Below, piece by piece: positions 54,607 through 64,000 of a DNA stretch of 64,000 nt. The position numbers and the translations under genes are program-made. The DNA is taken from positions 33,029 through 97,028 of the forward strand of contig NZ_FOZV01000010.1 in NCBI RefSeq assembly GCF_900116065.1, given 5' to 3'. The notes under the pieces were generated by a model. That model did no database searches. It was not told where the DNA came from and worked only from the letters and a program-made list of their open reading frames with translations. The stretch's first letter is position 1. Every line of letters begins with the position of its first letter. Source of the DNA: Brevundimonas viscosa. GTDB lineage: Bacteria > Pseudomonadota > Alphaproteobacteria > Caulobacterales > Caulobacteraceae.

Positions 54607-57600
54607 GCCACTTCCTCGATCGCCTGACCTATTTCCGTCGCGACAGGGAGACCTTCTCCGACGGCCACGGCCTGACGACGCGCGAGAACAGGGACTGGGA
54701 GGACGCCTATCGAACCCGCTGGGCCGCCGACAAGATCGTCCGCTCCACGCACGGGGTGAACTGCACCGGCTCCTGCTCGTGGAAGATCTACGTCAAGGGC
54801 GGCATCGTCACTTGGGAGACCCAGCAGACCGACTATCCGCGGACCCGGCCCGACCTGCCGAACCACGAACCGCGCGGCTGCCCCCGCGGCGCCAGCTACA
54901 GCTGGTACCTGTATTCCGGCACCCGCATCAAATATCCGCTGATCCGGGGCCGCCTGCTTCGCCACTGGCGCGAGGCGCGCAAGACCATGACCCCCGTCGC
55001 CGCCTGGCGCTCGATCGTCGATGACCCCGCCAAGCGCCACAGCTGGGTGTCGCGGCGCGGGCGCGGCGGCTTCATCCGCGCCGGATGGGACGAGGCGACC
55101 GAACTGATCGCCGCCGCCAATGCCCACACGATCAAGGAATACGGCCCGGACCGCATCGCCGGCTTCTCGCCGATCCCGGCCATGTCGATGATCTCCTACG
55201 CTGCGGGCAGCCGTTACCTGTCGCTGCTGGGCGGGACCATCCTCAGCTTCTACGACTGGTACTGCGACCTGCCGCCGTCGTCGCCGCAGACCTGGGGCGA
55301 GCAGACCGACGTGCCGGAGAGCGCGGACTGGTACAACGCCGGCTTTCTGCTGGTGTGGGGCTCGAACATCCCGCAGACGCGGTCGCCCGACGCCCACTTC
55401 TATTCGGAAGTCCGCTACAAGGGGACCAAGAGCGTCGTCATCACGCCGGACTACTCCGAAGCGTCCAAGTTTGCCGACATGTGGCTGCACCCCAAGCAGG
55501 GCACCGACGCCGCCCTGGCGCTGGCTTTCGGCCACGTCATCCTCAAGGAGTTCCACTGCGACCGGCAGGCGCCCTATTTCGCCGAGTACGGTCGCCAGTA
55601 TTCGGACTTCCCCCTGCTGGTGAAGCTGGTCGAGCGCGACGGCCGGGTGGTCGCCGACCGCATGGTGCGCGCCGCCGACTTCCGGGCCGATCTCGGCGAG
55701 AAGGCCAATCCTGACTGGAAGGCGGTCGGCATCGACGAGATCAGCGGCAAGATCGTCTGCCCGCAGGGCCAGTCCGGCCACCGCTGGGGCGACCCCGGCA
55801 AGTGGAACCTCGAGGAGAAGGACGGCAAGGGCAAGGACATCCGCCTGCGCCTGACGCTGGCCGAGGACCACGACGAGATCGTGCCGGTCGGCTTCCCCTA
55901 TTTCGGCGGCACGGCCCCCGAGTCCTTTGTCTCGACCAGCCACGAGCAGATCCTCGACCGCAACGTGCCGGTGAAGCGGGTCAAGCTGAAGGATGGAGAG
56001 GCGCTGGTCGCCACCGTCTTCGACCTGTTCTGCGCCAACTACGGCGTCGACCGCGGCTTCGGCGGCGCCAATGTCGCCGCCACCTATGACGACGACGCGC
56101 CGTTTAGCCCGGCCTGGGCCGAGAACGTCACCGGCGTGCCGCGCGAGGCCATCATCGCCACAGCCCGCGAGTTCGCCGAGGTCGCCGAGAAGACCCGCGG
56201 CCGTTCCATGGTCATCCTCGGGGCGGGGCTTAACCACTGGTACCACATGGACATGGCCTACCGCGGCATCATCTCCATGCTGGTGATGTGCGGCTGCATC
56301 GGCCAGTCCGGCGGCGGTTGGGCCCACTATGTCGGGCAGGAGAAGCTGCGGCCCCAGACCGGATGGCTGCCGCTGGCCTTCGCCCTCGACTGGCTGCGGC
56401 CGACCCGGTTCATGAACGGCACCAGCTTCTTCTACGCCCACACCGACCAGTGGCGTTACGAGAGCTTGCAGATAGCGGAAATCCTGTCGCCGACCGCGCC
56501 CGAGGGCGACTGGTCGGGCAGCATGATCGACTTCAACGTCCGCGCCGAACGCATGGGCTGGCTACCGACCGCGCCGCAGCTGGAGACCAATCCGCTCAGC
56601 ATCGGCAAGGAGATCTTCGACACCGGCGCCGACCCGAAAACCTTCGTCTCCGACCGGCTGAAGAGCGGCGGGCTGAAGCTGTCCTGCGTGGACCCGGACA
56701 ATCCGCGGAACTGGCCGCGCAACATGTTCTTCTGGCGGTCCAACGTGCTGGGGGCCAGCGGCAAGGGGCACGAGTATTTCCTCAAGCACCTGGTCGGCGC
56801 CCTGCACGGCGTGGTCGGCGTCGACCTCGGCGAGGACGGCCGCGAGAAGCCGCAGGAAGTCGCCTGGCGCGACGAGGCGCCGGTCGGCAAGCTGGACCTG
56901 ATGGTCAACATCGACTTCCGCATGTCGACGACCAGCATGTACGCCGACGTGGTGCTGCCCACCGCCACCTGGTACGAGAAGCACGACCTCAACACCTCGG
57001 ACATGCACCCCTTCATCCACCCCCTGACGGCGGCGGTGGATCCGGTCTGGGAGGCGAAGAGCGACTGGGACATCTTCCGCACCATCGCGAAGAAATTCTC
57101 CGACGTGGCGCCCGAGGTGCTGGGGGTCGAGCACGACCTGGTGCTGACGCCGATCATGCACGACACGGCCCAGGAACTGGCCCAGCCCTATGAGCCGAAG
57201 CGCTGGGACAAGGGCGAGTGCGATCCGGTTCCCGGCCGGACCATGGCCAATGTCTCGCTGGTCGAGCGTGACTACGCCCAGACCTACGCCAAATTCACCT
57301 CGCTCGGCCCGGCGCTCGAGAAGCTGGGCAACGGCGGCAAGGGCATCCAGTGGAACACCGATTCCGAGGTGAAACTGCTGGCCGGCCTCAATGGCGTGGT
57401 CGCCGAGGAAGGACCGGGCAAGGGCCGGCCGCGCATCCTCACCGACATCGACGCCTGCGAGACCATCCTGACGCTGGCCCCGGAGACCAACGGCGAGGTG
57501 GCGGTCAAGGCCTGGCGGGCGCTGTCGACGGTCACGGGCCTGGACCACGTCCATCTGGCCGAAGGCAAGGAGGAGGAGAAGATCCGCTTCCGCGACGTCG

Positions 57601-58336
57601 TGGCCCAGCCGCGCAAGATCATCTCGTCTCCGACCTGGTCGGGGCTGGAGTCCGAGCACGTCTGCTACAACGCCGGCTACACCAATGTGCACGAGCGGAT
57701 CCCGTGGCGGACCCTGACCGGTCGCCAGCAGCTCTACCAGGACCACCACTGGATGCGGGCCTTCGGCGAGGGCTTCGTCACCTGGCGACCTCCCATCGAC
57801 ACCCGCACCGTGCGCGCCGTGCACGGCAAGCTGCCCAACGGCAACGCCGAGATCCTGCTGAACATCCTCACCCCGCACCAGAAGTGGGGCATCCACTCGA
57901 CCTATGCCGAGAACCTGATCCTGCTCAGCCTCAACCGCGGCGGGCCGGTGATCTGGATCAGCGAGACGGATGCGAAACAGGCCGGCATCGAAGATAACGA
58001 CTGGATCGAGGCCTTCAACGTCAACGGCGCCGTCACCGCCCGGGCCATCGTCTCCCAGAGGGTCATGGCCGGCACGGCGATCATGTATCACGCCCAGGAG
58101 AAGCTGGTGAACACGGTCGGCTCCGAGCTGACCGGCCAGCGCGGCGGGGTGCACAACTCGATCACCCGCATCAACATGAAGCCGACCCACATGATCGGCG
58201 GCTACGCCCAGCTGTCGTACGGCTTCAACTACTACGGCACCGTCGGGGCCAACCGCGACGAGTTCGTGGTCATCCGCAAGATGAGCGCGATCAACTGGTT
58301 CGACAAAGCCGCTGAACCTGACCTGGAGGCCGCCGA

Positions 58337-58340
<4 letters not shown>
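54603..58340 (+). CDS. narG: Membrane-bound respiratory nitrate reductase alpha subunit NarG
   Basis: 1245 residues, ordinary for NarG. FS0 ligands are His50, Cys54, Cys58 in HGVNCTGSCSWKIY and Cys93 in HEPRGCPRGAS. The molybdenum ligand Asp222 lies in YDWYCDLPPSSPQTWGEQT, at the same number as in E. coli. The rest, including VVITPDYSEASKFADMWL and the C-terminal molybdopterin-binding domain GGYAQLSYGFNYYGT, is intact. It reduces nitrate to nitrite with bis-MGD in the cytoplasm, taking electrons from NarH. No Tat signal is seen. The start overlaps narK. Confidence 0.97.
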
Positions 58341-59862
<1,522 letters not shown>

Positions 59863-59866
<4 letters not shown>

Positions 59867-60561
59867 TCCGCTCGCTGCGCGCCCTCTCCGCCCTGCTCGG
59901 CTATCCGTCGGAGGATCTGCAGGCCAACGTCGGCGCCATCCGCGAGGCGCTGGCCGCCGAGCGGCTGGTCCCGCCGGCGGGTCGCGAGGCGCTCGAACCG
60001 CTTCTGCGGGAACTCGAGACCCGCGACCTGTTCGAACTGCAGGAGGCCTACACCGACCTGTTCGACCGTTCGCGCAAGCTGTCGCTGCACCTGTTCGAGC
60101 ACGTCCACGGCGACAGCCGGGATCGCGGCCCGGCCATGGTCGACCTCGGCCAGACCTACCTCGACCGCGGCTTCGTCATGGCCGTGTCCGAGCTGCCCGA
60201 CTACCTGCCGCTCTACCTCGAATTCCTCGCCTGCCAGCCGTTCGGCGAGGCGCGCGACCTGCTCGGCGAGCCGGCTCATGTCCTGGCCGCCCTGCAGCAG
60301 CGGCTGGCCGAGCGGGACAGCCCCTACGCCGGAGTGTTCACCGCCCTGCTGTCCCTCGCCGAGGCGAAGCCGGACGCCGAGGCGCTGAAGGCCTTGCTGG
60401 AGCGCACCGTCGAGGACCCGGCCGACGGCGACGTCGACGACGAGTGGCGCGAGGCCCCGGTCACCTTCGGGCGGCCGGACCATGAGGCGGGCGGGCCGAC
60501 CGGCCTGATCGCGAAAATCCGCGCGGGACGCCGCCCCGCGGCCCGGACCCAGGGAGGATGA
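59863..60561 (+). CDS. narJ: Nitrate reductase assembly chaperone NarJ
   Basis: 232 residues. TorD-like helical chaperone with SLRALSALLGYPSED, LQEAYTDLFDRSRKLSLHLFEHVHGDSRDRGPAMVDL and YLPLYLEFLA, features of NarJ. It binds NarG and inserts the cofactor before membrane attachment. Overlaps narH (ATGA). Confidence 0.94.
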
Positions 60562-61352
60562 CGATGGAAGGGTTCCTCAACCAACTGGCCTTCGGCTGGT
60601 TTCCCTACCTCGCCGTGACGGTGCTGATCGTCGGCAGCATCCTGCGCTTCGACAAGGCGCAGTACTCGTGGCGCTCGCAGTCCAGCCAGTTCCTGCGCCG
60701 CAAGCAGATGCTGATCGGCTCCAACCTGTTCCACCTCGGCATCCTGGCCCTGCTCGGGGGGCATTTCGTCGGCCTGCTGACGCCGATCGGGGTGTTCGAC
60801 TTCTTCGGCATCGGCCACGGCTTCAAGCAGATGATGGCCCTTGTGGTCGGCGGCATCGCCGGCGTCGCGGCCTTCATCGGGGCCAGCCTGCTGTTGCACC
60901 GTCGCCTGTTCGACTCCCGCATCCGGCGCAGCTCGTCGAAGATGGATATTCTGGTGCTGTTCCTGCTGTGGCTGCAGCTGGCCATCGGCCTGGCCACAAC
61001 CTGGTGGACCATGCAGCATCTCGATGGGTCGGAGATGGTGCTGTTCATGGGCTGGGCCAACGGCCTGCTGACCTTCAACCCCGCGGCCGCCGACCTGATC
61101 ATCGACGCCTTCTGGGTCTACAAGCTGCACATCGTGCTGGGGCTGACCATCTTCCTGATCACGCCCTTCACCCGGCTGGTGCATGTCTGGAGCATTCCGA
61201 TCATGTTCCTTGTCCGGCCGGGCTACCAGCTGGTCCGCTCGCGCGGCGCAGTGCGGAAGCCGTCGACCACCCCGACCCACGGGCAGCCCGGCCAGGCTCC
61301 GACCTATGGCGGCCCCTCAGTGCTGCGCGGCGAGGCGGAGAGCGCCCAGTGA
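60558..61352 (+). CDS. narI: Nitrate reductase gamma (cytochrome b) subunit NarI
   Basis: 264 residues, five hydrophobic segments. Haem ligands are His56 and His66 (NLFHLGILALLGGHFVGL) and two more in KLHIVLGLTIFLITPFTRLVHVWS. It takes electrons from quinol and passes them to NarH. The start overlaps narJ; a nearby ATG at 60564 is possible. Its stop overlaps the PPIase start (GTGA). Confidence 0.96.
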   Translation: MTMEGFLNQLAFGWFPYLAVTVLIVGSILRFDKAQYSWRSQSSQFLRRKQMLIGSNLFHLGILALLGGHFVGLLTPIGVFDFFGIGHGFKQMMALVVGGIAGVAAFIGASLLLHRRLFDSRIRRSSSKMDILVLFLLWLQLAIGLATTWWTMQHLDGSEMVLFMGWANGLLTFNPAAADLIIDAFWVYKLHIVLGLTIFLITPFTRLVHVWSIPIMFLVRPGYQLVRSRGAVRKPSTTPTHGQPGQAPTYGGPSVLRGEAESAQ

Positions 61353-62287
61353 CCACGGCCCGCTTCGTCCTCACCCGCTCCTCCGGCCGCAAGACGCCGC
61401 CGCCGCCGACTCCGGCGCCTGCCGCCGAAACCAGCGGCTGCGGCCATCGCCACCACGGCCCGCCCCCGACCCGGCCGTCTGTCCCCAGCTTCCCGGACGT
61501 GCGGGTCAACGGCGTGGAGATCGAGGCCGCCGCCATCGCCCGCGAGCTGCAGCATCACCCGGCGGAGGATCCCGTCGAGGCCTGGACCCAGGCGGCGCGG
61601 GCGCTGGTGGTGCGTGAACTGCTGCTTCAGGAGGCACGCCGTCGCGGCGTCGAGGCGGATCCTGACGACGAAGGCGGGGTCCGGGAGAGCGAGGAGGAAG
61701 CCCTCGTCCGGGCCCTGCTCGAACAGGCGCTCGTCCCCGCCGAGCCGGACGAGGCGGAATGCCTGCGCCTGTACGAGAGCCAGCGCGACCGCTTCCGCAC
61801 CCCTGAACTGTTCGAAGCGGCGCATGTCCTGATCGAGCCGGAGGCCGACGACCAGCCCGGCTGGGCCGCCGCCGAAGCGCGGGCCCGGGCCCTGCGCGCC
61901 GACATCGGCGACAGCCGCGCCGCCTTCGTCGAGGCCGCGCGCGCCCACTCCACCTGCCCGTCGGCGCAGCAGGACGGCTCGCTGGGTCAGGTCCGGCGCG
62001 GCGAACTGGCCCCGCCCGTCCAGGCGGCGCTGGAGGACACCCCGCCCGGAACCAACCGCGCCGAGCCGGTGCGTTCGCGCTTCGGCTGGCACCTGATCCG
62101 GCTGGAGCGGCGCATCGAGGGCCGCGAACTGCCGTACGAGGTGGTGCGCGACCGGCTCCGCGACACGCTCGAGGCCCGGGCCTGGGCCGTGGCCGCCGGC
62201 CAGTACGTCGCCGAACTGGCCGCCGCGGCGACGGTCGAGGGCGTCGAGCTGGCCGCCCCGCCGGCGAGCCCGTGCGCCTCATGCTGA
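61349..62287 (+). CDS. Parvulin-type peptidylprolyl isomerase of the nar operon
   Basis: 312 residues from a GTG. After a Pro-rich N-terminus with CGHRHHG (possible metal binding) there is a NifM/PpiC-like helical domain (about 55-150) and a parvulin domain (about 155-270): ELFEAAHVLIEPEA, RAAFVEAARAHSTCPSAQQDGSLGQVRRGELAP and EPVRSRFGWHLIRLERRIEG. It ends in CASC. nar operons of many bacteria include such an isomerase, which may aid NarG/NarI folding. Confidence 0.88.
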   Translation: MTTARFVLTRSSGRKTPPPPTPAPAAETSGCGHRHHGPPPTRPSVPSFPDVRVNGVEIEAAAIARELQHHPAEDPVEAWTQAARALVVRELLLQEARRRGVEADPDDEGGVRESEEEALVRALLEQALVPAEPDEAECLRLYESQRDRFRTPELFEAAHVLIEPEADDQPGWAAAEARARALRADIGDSRAAFVEAARAHSTCPSAQQDGSLGQVRRGELAPPVQAALEDTPPGTNRAEPVRSRFGWHLIRLERRIEGRELPYEVVRDRLRDTLEARAWAVAAGQYVAELAAAATVEGVELAAPPASPCASC

Positions 62288-62589
62288 CCCTCGGCGACCT
62301 CATGGCCCGCGCCCGCTCCGCCGCCCCCGTTCTGGAGGGCTGGCTGGACGAAGCTGCGCCCGATCTCGCCATGTCGGTGCGAAGCGCCGCCGCCGCGCGG
62401 GGCGAGAGTCCCGCCGCCTTCGCGCGCGCCGCCCTGGTCGAGTTCGATCGCTACGCCGGCCCGGAGGCGTGGACCCGCCTGACCGGCCGACTGCACGCCG
62501 CCGGGGACCCGGGCCTGGCCTGCCTTGAGGAAATGGTGCGCTGGCGTCTTTCGACCGCGCCGGCGCTGCCCATGGAGGACGCCCGATGA
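62281..62589 (+). CDS. Small helical protein in the nar operon, unknown function
   Basis: 102 residues from the ATG at 62281 (a GTG at 62272 is also in frame), overlapping the PPIase end by 7 bases. Sequence is helical: LTLGDLMARARSAAPVLEGWL, SAAAARGESPAAFARAALVEF and EAWTRLTGRLHAAGDP. No family recognised. Its position within the chain of overlapping nar genes suggests an assembly or regulatory role. Confidence 0.75.
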   Translation: MLTLGDLMARARSAAPVLEGWLDEAAPDLAMSVRSAAAARGESPAAFARAALVEFDRYAGPEAWTRLTGRLHAAGDPGLACLEEMVRWRLSTAPALPMEDAR

Positions 62590-62801
62590 CCGACCCGACC
62601 CCGCCCCGCGACGCCGAGCCCACCGGCCTCAATCCGGATCTGACCCAGAGCCGTGACGAGACCTACGCCGAGGACCAGCACGGCAGCACCCCTCTCGACA
62701 CCGTCTCGGTCAAGCCCCAGGGACCCGCCGTCTGGCCGGTGATCTGGGCCGTGACCTTCGTCGTCCTCGTGGCGATCACCCTGTTCCTGATCTTCGCCTG
62801 A
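62586..62801 (+). CDS. Small single-pass membrane protein at the end of the nar operon, unknown function
   Basis: 71 residues starting inside the previous stop (ATGA). The first 45 residues are acidic and Pro-rich; the rest is one transmembrane segment, VWPVIWAVTFVVLVAITLFL. No family recognised. It is the last gene of the nar chain; the following gene is on the other strand 5 bases away. Confidence 0.7.
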   Translation: MTDPTPPRDAEPTGLNPDLTQSRDETYAEDQHGSTPLDTVSVKPQGPAVWPVIWAVTFVVLVAITLFLIFA

Positions 62802-62806
62802 GGCGC

Positions 62807-63097
62807 CTACTCCACGCGCAGGAAGTCGATCACCACGCCTTGTTCGGAACGGTGACGGTACTCCACCTCGAAGCCGTCGCCGTAGCGATCCGCGATCTGG
62901 CGGAGGAGCGGCAGGGGATCGTGATCGTTCATGAAGCGCATCGTCTCGCCGGGCGCGAGGACATCGAGCGCGCCGAAGATGGCGGCGTGCCGGAACCGCC
63001 GCGCCACGCCGCGGGCGTCGAACGGATGCACTGCGTCAAGCATGGCGGACGCGGCCGGGCTGGCGGGAACATCTTGACGGACGTCGGTTGAGCTCAT
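62807..63097 (-). CDS. DUF2249 protein
   Basis: 96 residues from the ATG at 63097 with AGGAGA just upstream. The core (LDAVHPFDARGVARRFRHA and LAPGETMRFMNDHDPLPLLRQIADRYG then VEYRHRSEQGVVIDFLRV) is the DUF2249 fold, related to SirA/TusA-like proteins and often linked to hemerythrin or nitrogen-oxide genes. Function not established. It is divergent from the small gene at 63197, with a CRP/FNR-like palindrome between them. Confidence 0.85.
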   Translation of the reverse strand: MSSTDVRQDVPASPAASAMLDAVHPFDARGVARRFRHAAIFGALDVLAPGETMRFMNDHDPLPLLRQIADRYGDGFEVEYRHRSEQGVVIDFLRVE

Positions 63098-63148
63098 GGT
63101 CGTATCTCCTTGTCCCGTCTGTCCTGACCCAGGCCGCGGACCGGCGCC

Positions 63149-63162
63149 TTGTGCCGGCGCAA
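63149..63162. promoter_or_regulatory. CRP/FNR-like palindrome between divergent genes
   Basis: TTGTGCCGGCGCAA, a 14-base near-palindrome with TTG-N8-CAA arms, of the type bound by FNR/NnrR/Dnr regulators. It lies between the DUF2249 gene and the small gene at 63197. The central bases differ from the classical FNR site, so the regulator is uncertain. Confidence 0.4.
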
Positions 63163-63196
63163 CCCGGATCCACACTGTGAACATGAGACCTGAACG

Positions 63197-63604
63197 ATGA
63201 CCCCCGATTCGCATTTCCGGCAGCTCGTGGCCGCCGCGCTGGCGCAGCCTGAACCGCAGCGGATTCTGTTCGTTTTCGCCGCCGCCGAGTTGCCGGACGA
63301 CGCGACGCCGGATCAGCGCGCGCGCTTCCTCGCCGGCGAGGGCGGCGTCCTGGTTCCGCTCATGTGCGTGGACAAGGCCCCGGGGGACGTCGCGGATTTC
63401 GCGGCGCTGGCGGCGGAATCCCGTCGGGCCGGCCCGCCCTGGACGATGGTCTTCGCGGCCTGCCTGGCGGGTCGGAACGGACAGCCTCCGGCCAGGGGCG
63501 ACATCGACGCCGCGCTGCAGATCATGGTCGAGGGCGTGCGCGACGGCGGCTTCGGGCGCTTCGCCGCCTTTGACCAGGACGGCGACCCGGTGTTCTTCGA
63601 ATAG
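63197..63604 (+). CDS. Small conserved protein (often labelled ribonucleotide reductase alpha-like), unknown function
   Basis: 135 residues. QPEPQRILFVFAAAELPDDATPDQRARFLAGEGGVLVPLMCVDKAP is highly typical of a small conserved family. Proteins with this sequence are commonly given the name ribonucleotide reductase subunit alpha, but the sequence has no reductase domain and that name should not be trusted. Function unknown. Possibly co-controlled with the divergent DUF2249 gene. Confidence 0.8.
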   Translation: MTPDSHFRQLVAAALAQPEPQRILFVFAAAELPDDATPDQRARFLAGEGGVLVPLMCVDKAPGDVADFAALAAESRRAGPPWTMVFAACLAGRNGQPPARGDIDAALQIMVEGVRDGGFGRFAAFDQDGDPVFFE

Positions 63605-63613
63605 GCGGCGCCG

Positions 63614-64000
63614 TCAGGCCGCCAGCGGCATGCGCGCCACGTTGCAGCGGGTCCAGAGCTTGTCCATGGCGCGGACGAGGTCGTCCATCATGGCGTCGTC
63701 GTGGTTGGGCGACGGGGTGAAGCGCAGGCGTTCGGTGCCCTTGGGCACGGTCGGGTAGTTGATCGGCTGGACGTAGACGCCGTGCTCTTCCAGCAGCAGG
63801 TCCGAGATCATCTTGGTGTGGACCGGATCGCCGACGAACACCGGCACGATGTGGCTCTCGGACGGCATCACCGGGATGCCGGCCTCGGTCAGCCGCGACT
63901 TCAGCGCCGCGGCGCGCTCCTGGTGGGCCGCGCGCAGCTCCGGGTGGGCCTTGAGATGCCGCACCGAGGCCAGGGCCCCGGCGGTCAGCGCCGGCGGCAG
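63614..64000 (-). CDS. hemA: 5-aminolevulinate synthase, C-terminal part (5' end outside the window)
   Basis: The frame is open to the right edge of the window, so the N-terminal part is missing. The visible 128 residues read LPPALTAGALASVRHLK, GIPVMPSESHIVPVFVGDP, LLEEHGVYVQPINYPTVPKGTERLRFTPSPNH, the C-terminal domain of PLP-dependent ALAS. The enzyme makes 5-aminolevulinate from glycine and succinyl-CoA for haem, as in alphaproteobacteria. The PLP Lys lies upstream of the window. Confidence 0.93.
   Translation of the reverse strand: MPPALTAGALASVRHLKAHPELRAAHQERAAALKSRLTEAGIPVMPSESHIVPVFVGDPVHTKMISDLLLEEHGVYVQPINYPTVPKGTERLRFTPSPNHDDAMMDDLVRAMDKLWTRCNVARMPLAA

Overview
The window is GC-rich bacterial chromosome with densely packed genes, many overlapping by 1-4 bases. 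Gene content points to an alphaproteobacterium of the order Caulobacterales, probably Brevundimonas or a close relative (inference). The evidence is a SciP-type CtrA co-regulator with a CtrA-like box beside the flagellar hook genes, a divergent flgK/fliK control region with paired sigma-54 promoters like the classical Caulobacter flaN/flbG region, many Tat-exported or lipoprotein enzymes, and an ALAS-type hemA at the right edge. I see no rRNA, tRNA, CRISPR array, prophage or insertion sequence.

Layout. 1-4.8 kb: end of a PQQ-dependent sugar dehydrogenase, an S41-like protein and the biotinylated subunit of propionyl-CoA carboxylase. 5-9.4 kb: two alpha-mannosidases of different families (GH92, GH47) suited to trimming mannose-rich glycans. 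9.5-15.3 kb: a Gly/Gln/Ser/Tyr-rich disordered protein, an S9 peptidase, and a Tat tyrosinase translationally coupled to a poly-proline metallopeptidase lipoprotein. 15.3-19.4 kb: a four-gene operon (two SGNH hydrolases, an MBOAT acyltransferase, a membrane protein) for probable O-acetylation of a surface polymer. 19.8-22.3 kb: a 3-oxoacid CoA-transferase and a D-amino-acid-oxidase-like flavoprotein whose motifs are in circularly permuted order. 23.3-26.7 kb: a complete MCE/Mla-type lipid ABC transporter. 26.9-29.5 kb: a two-gene DNA repair module (UdgX-type uracil-DNA glycosylase plus radical SAM protein). 29.6-37.2 kb: flgL, flgK, fliK, flgD, flgE and sciP. 37.3-46.2 kb: housekeeping and repair genes (mnmA, tag, rnhB, pyruvate kinase, an AlkB-like dioxygenase), an orphan adenine methyltransferase and small unknowns. 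46.3-62.8 kb: a nitrate respiration island. 62.8-64 kb: a DUF2249 gene, a small conserved gene and the end of hemA.

The nitrate island is self-contained. moaD-moaE-moaB-moaC-moeA (plus strand) and moaA-TSUP transporter-mobA (minus strand) converge and supply bis-MGD molybdenum cofactor. narK (fused double transporter), narG, narH, narJ, narI, a parvulin-type PPIase and two small unknown genes form one chain in which nearly every stop overlaps the next start. Only moaB and ogt-like extras vary between relatives; the core steps of cofactor synthesis after MoaA/MoaC, sulfur carrier MoaD, MoaE, insertion by MoeA and nucleotide addition by MobA are all here, although no MoaD-activating MoeB was found in the window.

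Most notable signals: the circularly permuted flavoprotein (21.1-22.3 kb), the UdgX/radical SAM module (26.9-29.5 kb), the tyrosinase-metallopeptidase pair (13.1-15.2 kb), the FUS-like disordered protein (9.5-10.4 kb), and the two uncharacterised small genes at the end of the nar operon (62.3-62.8 kb). Family assignments were made by eye from motifs; no database search was run.
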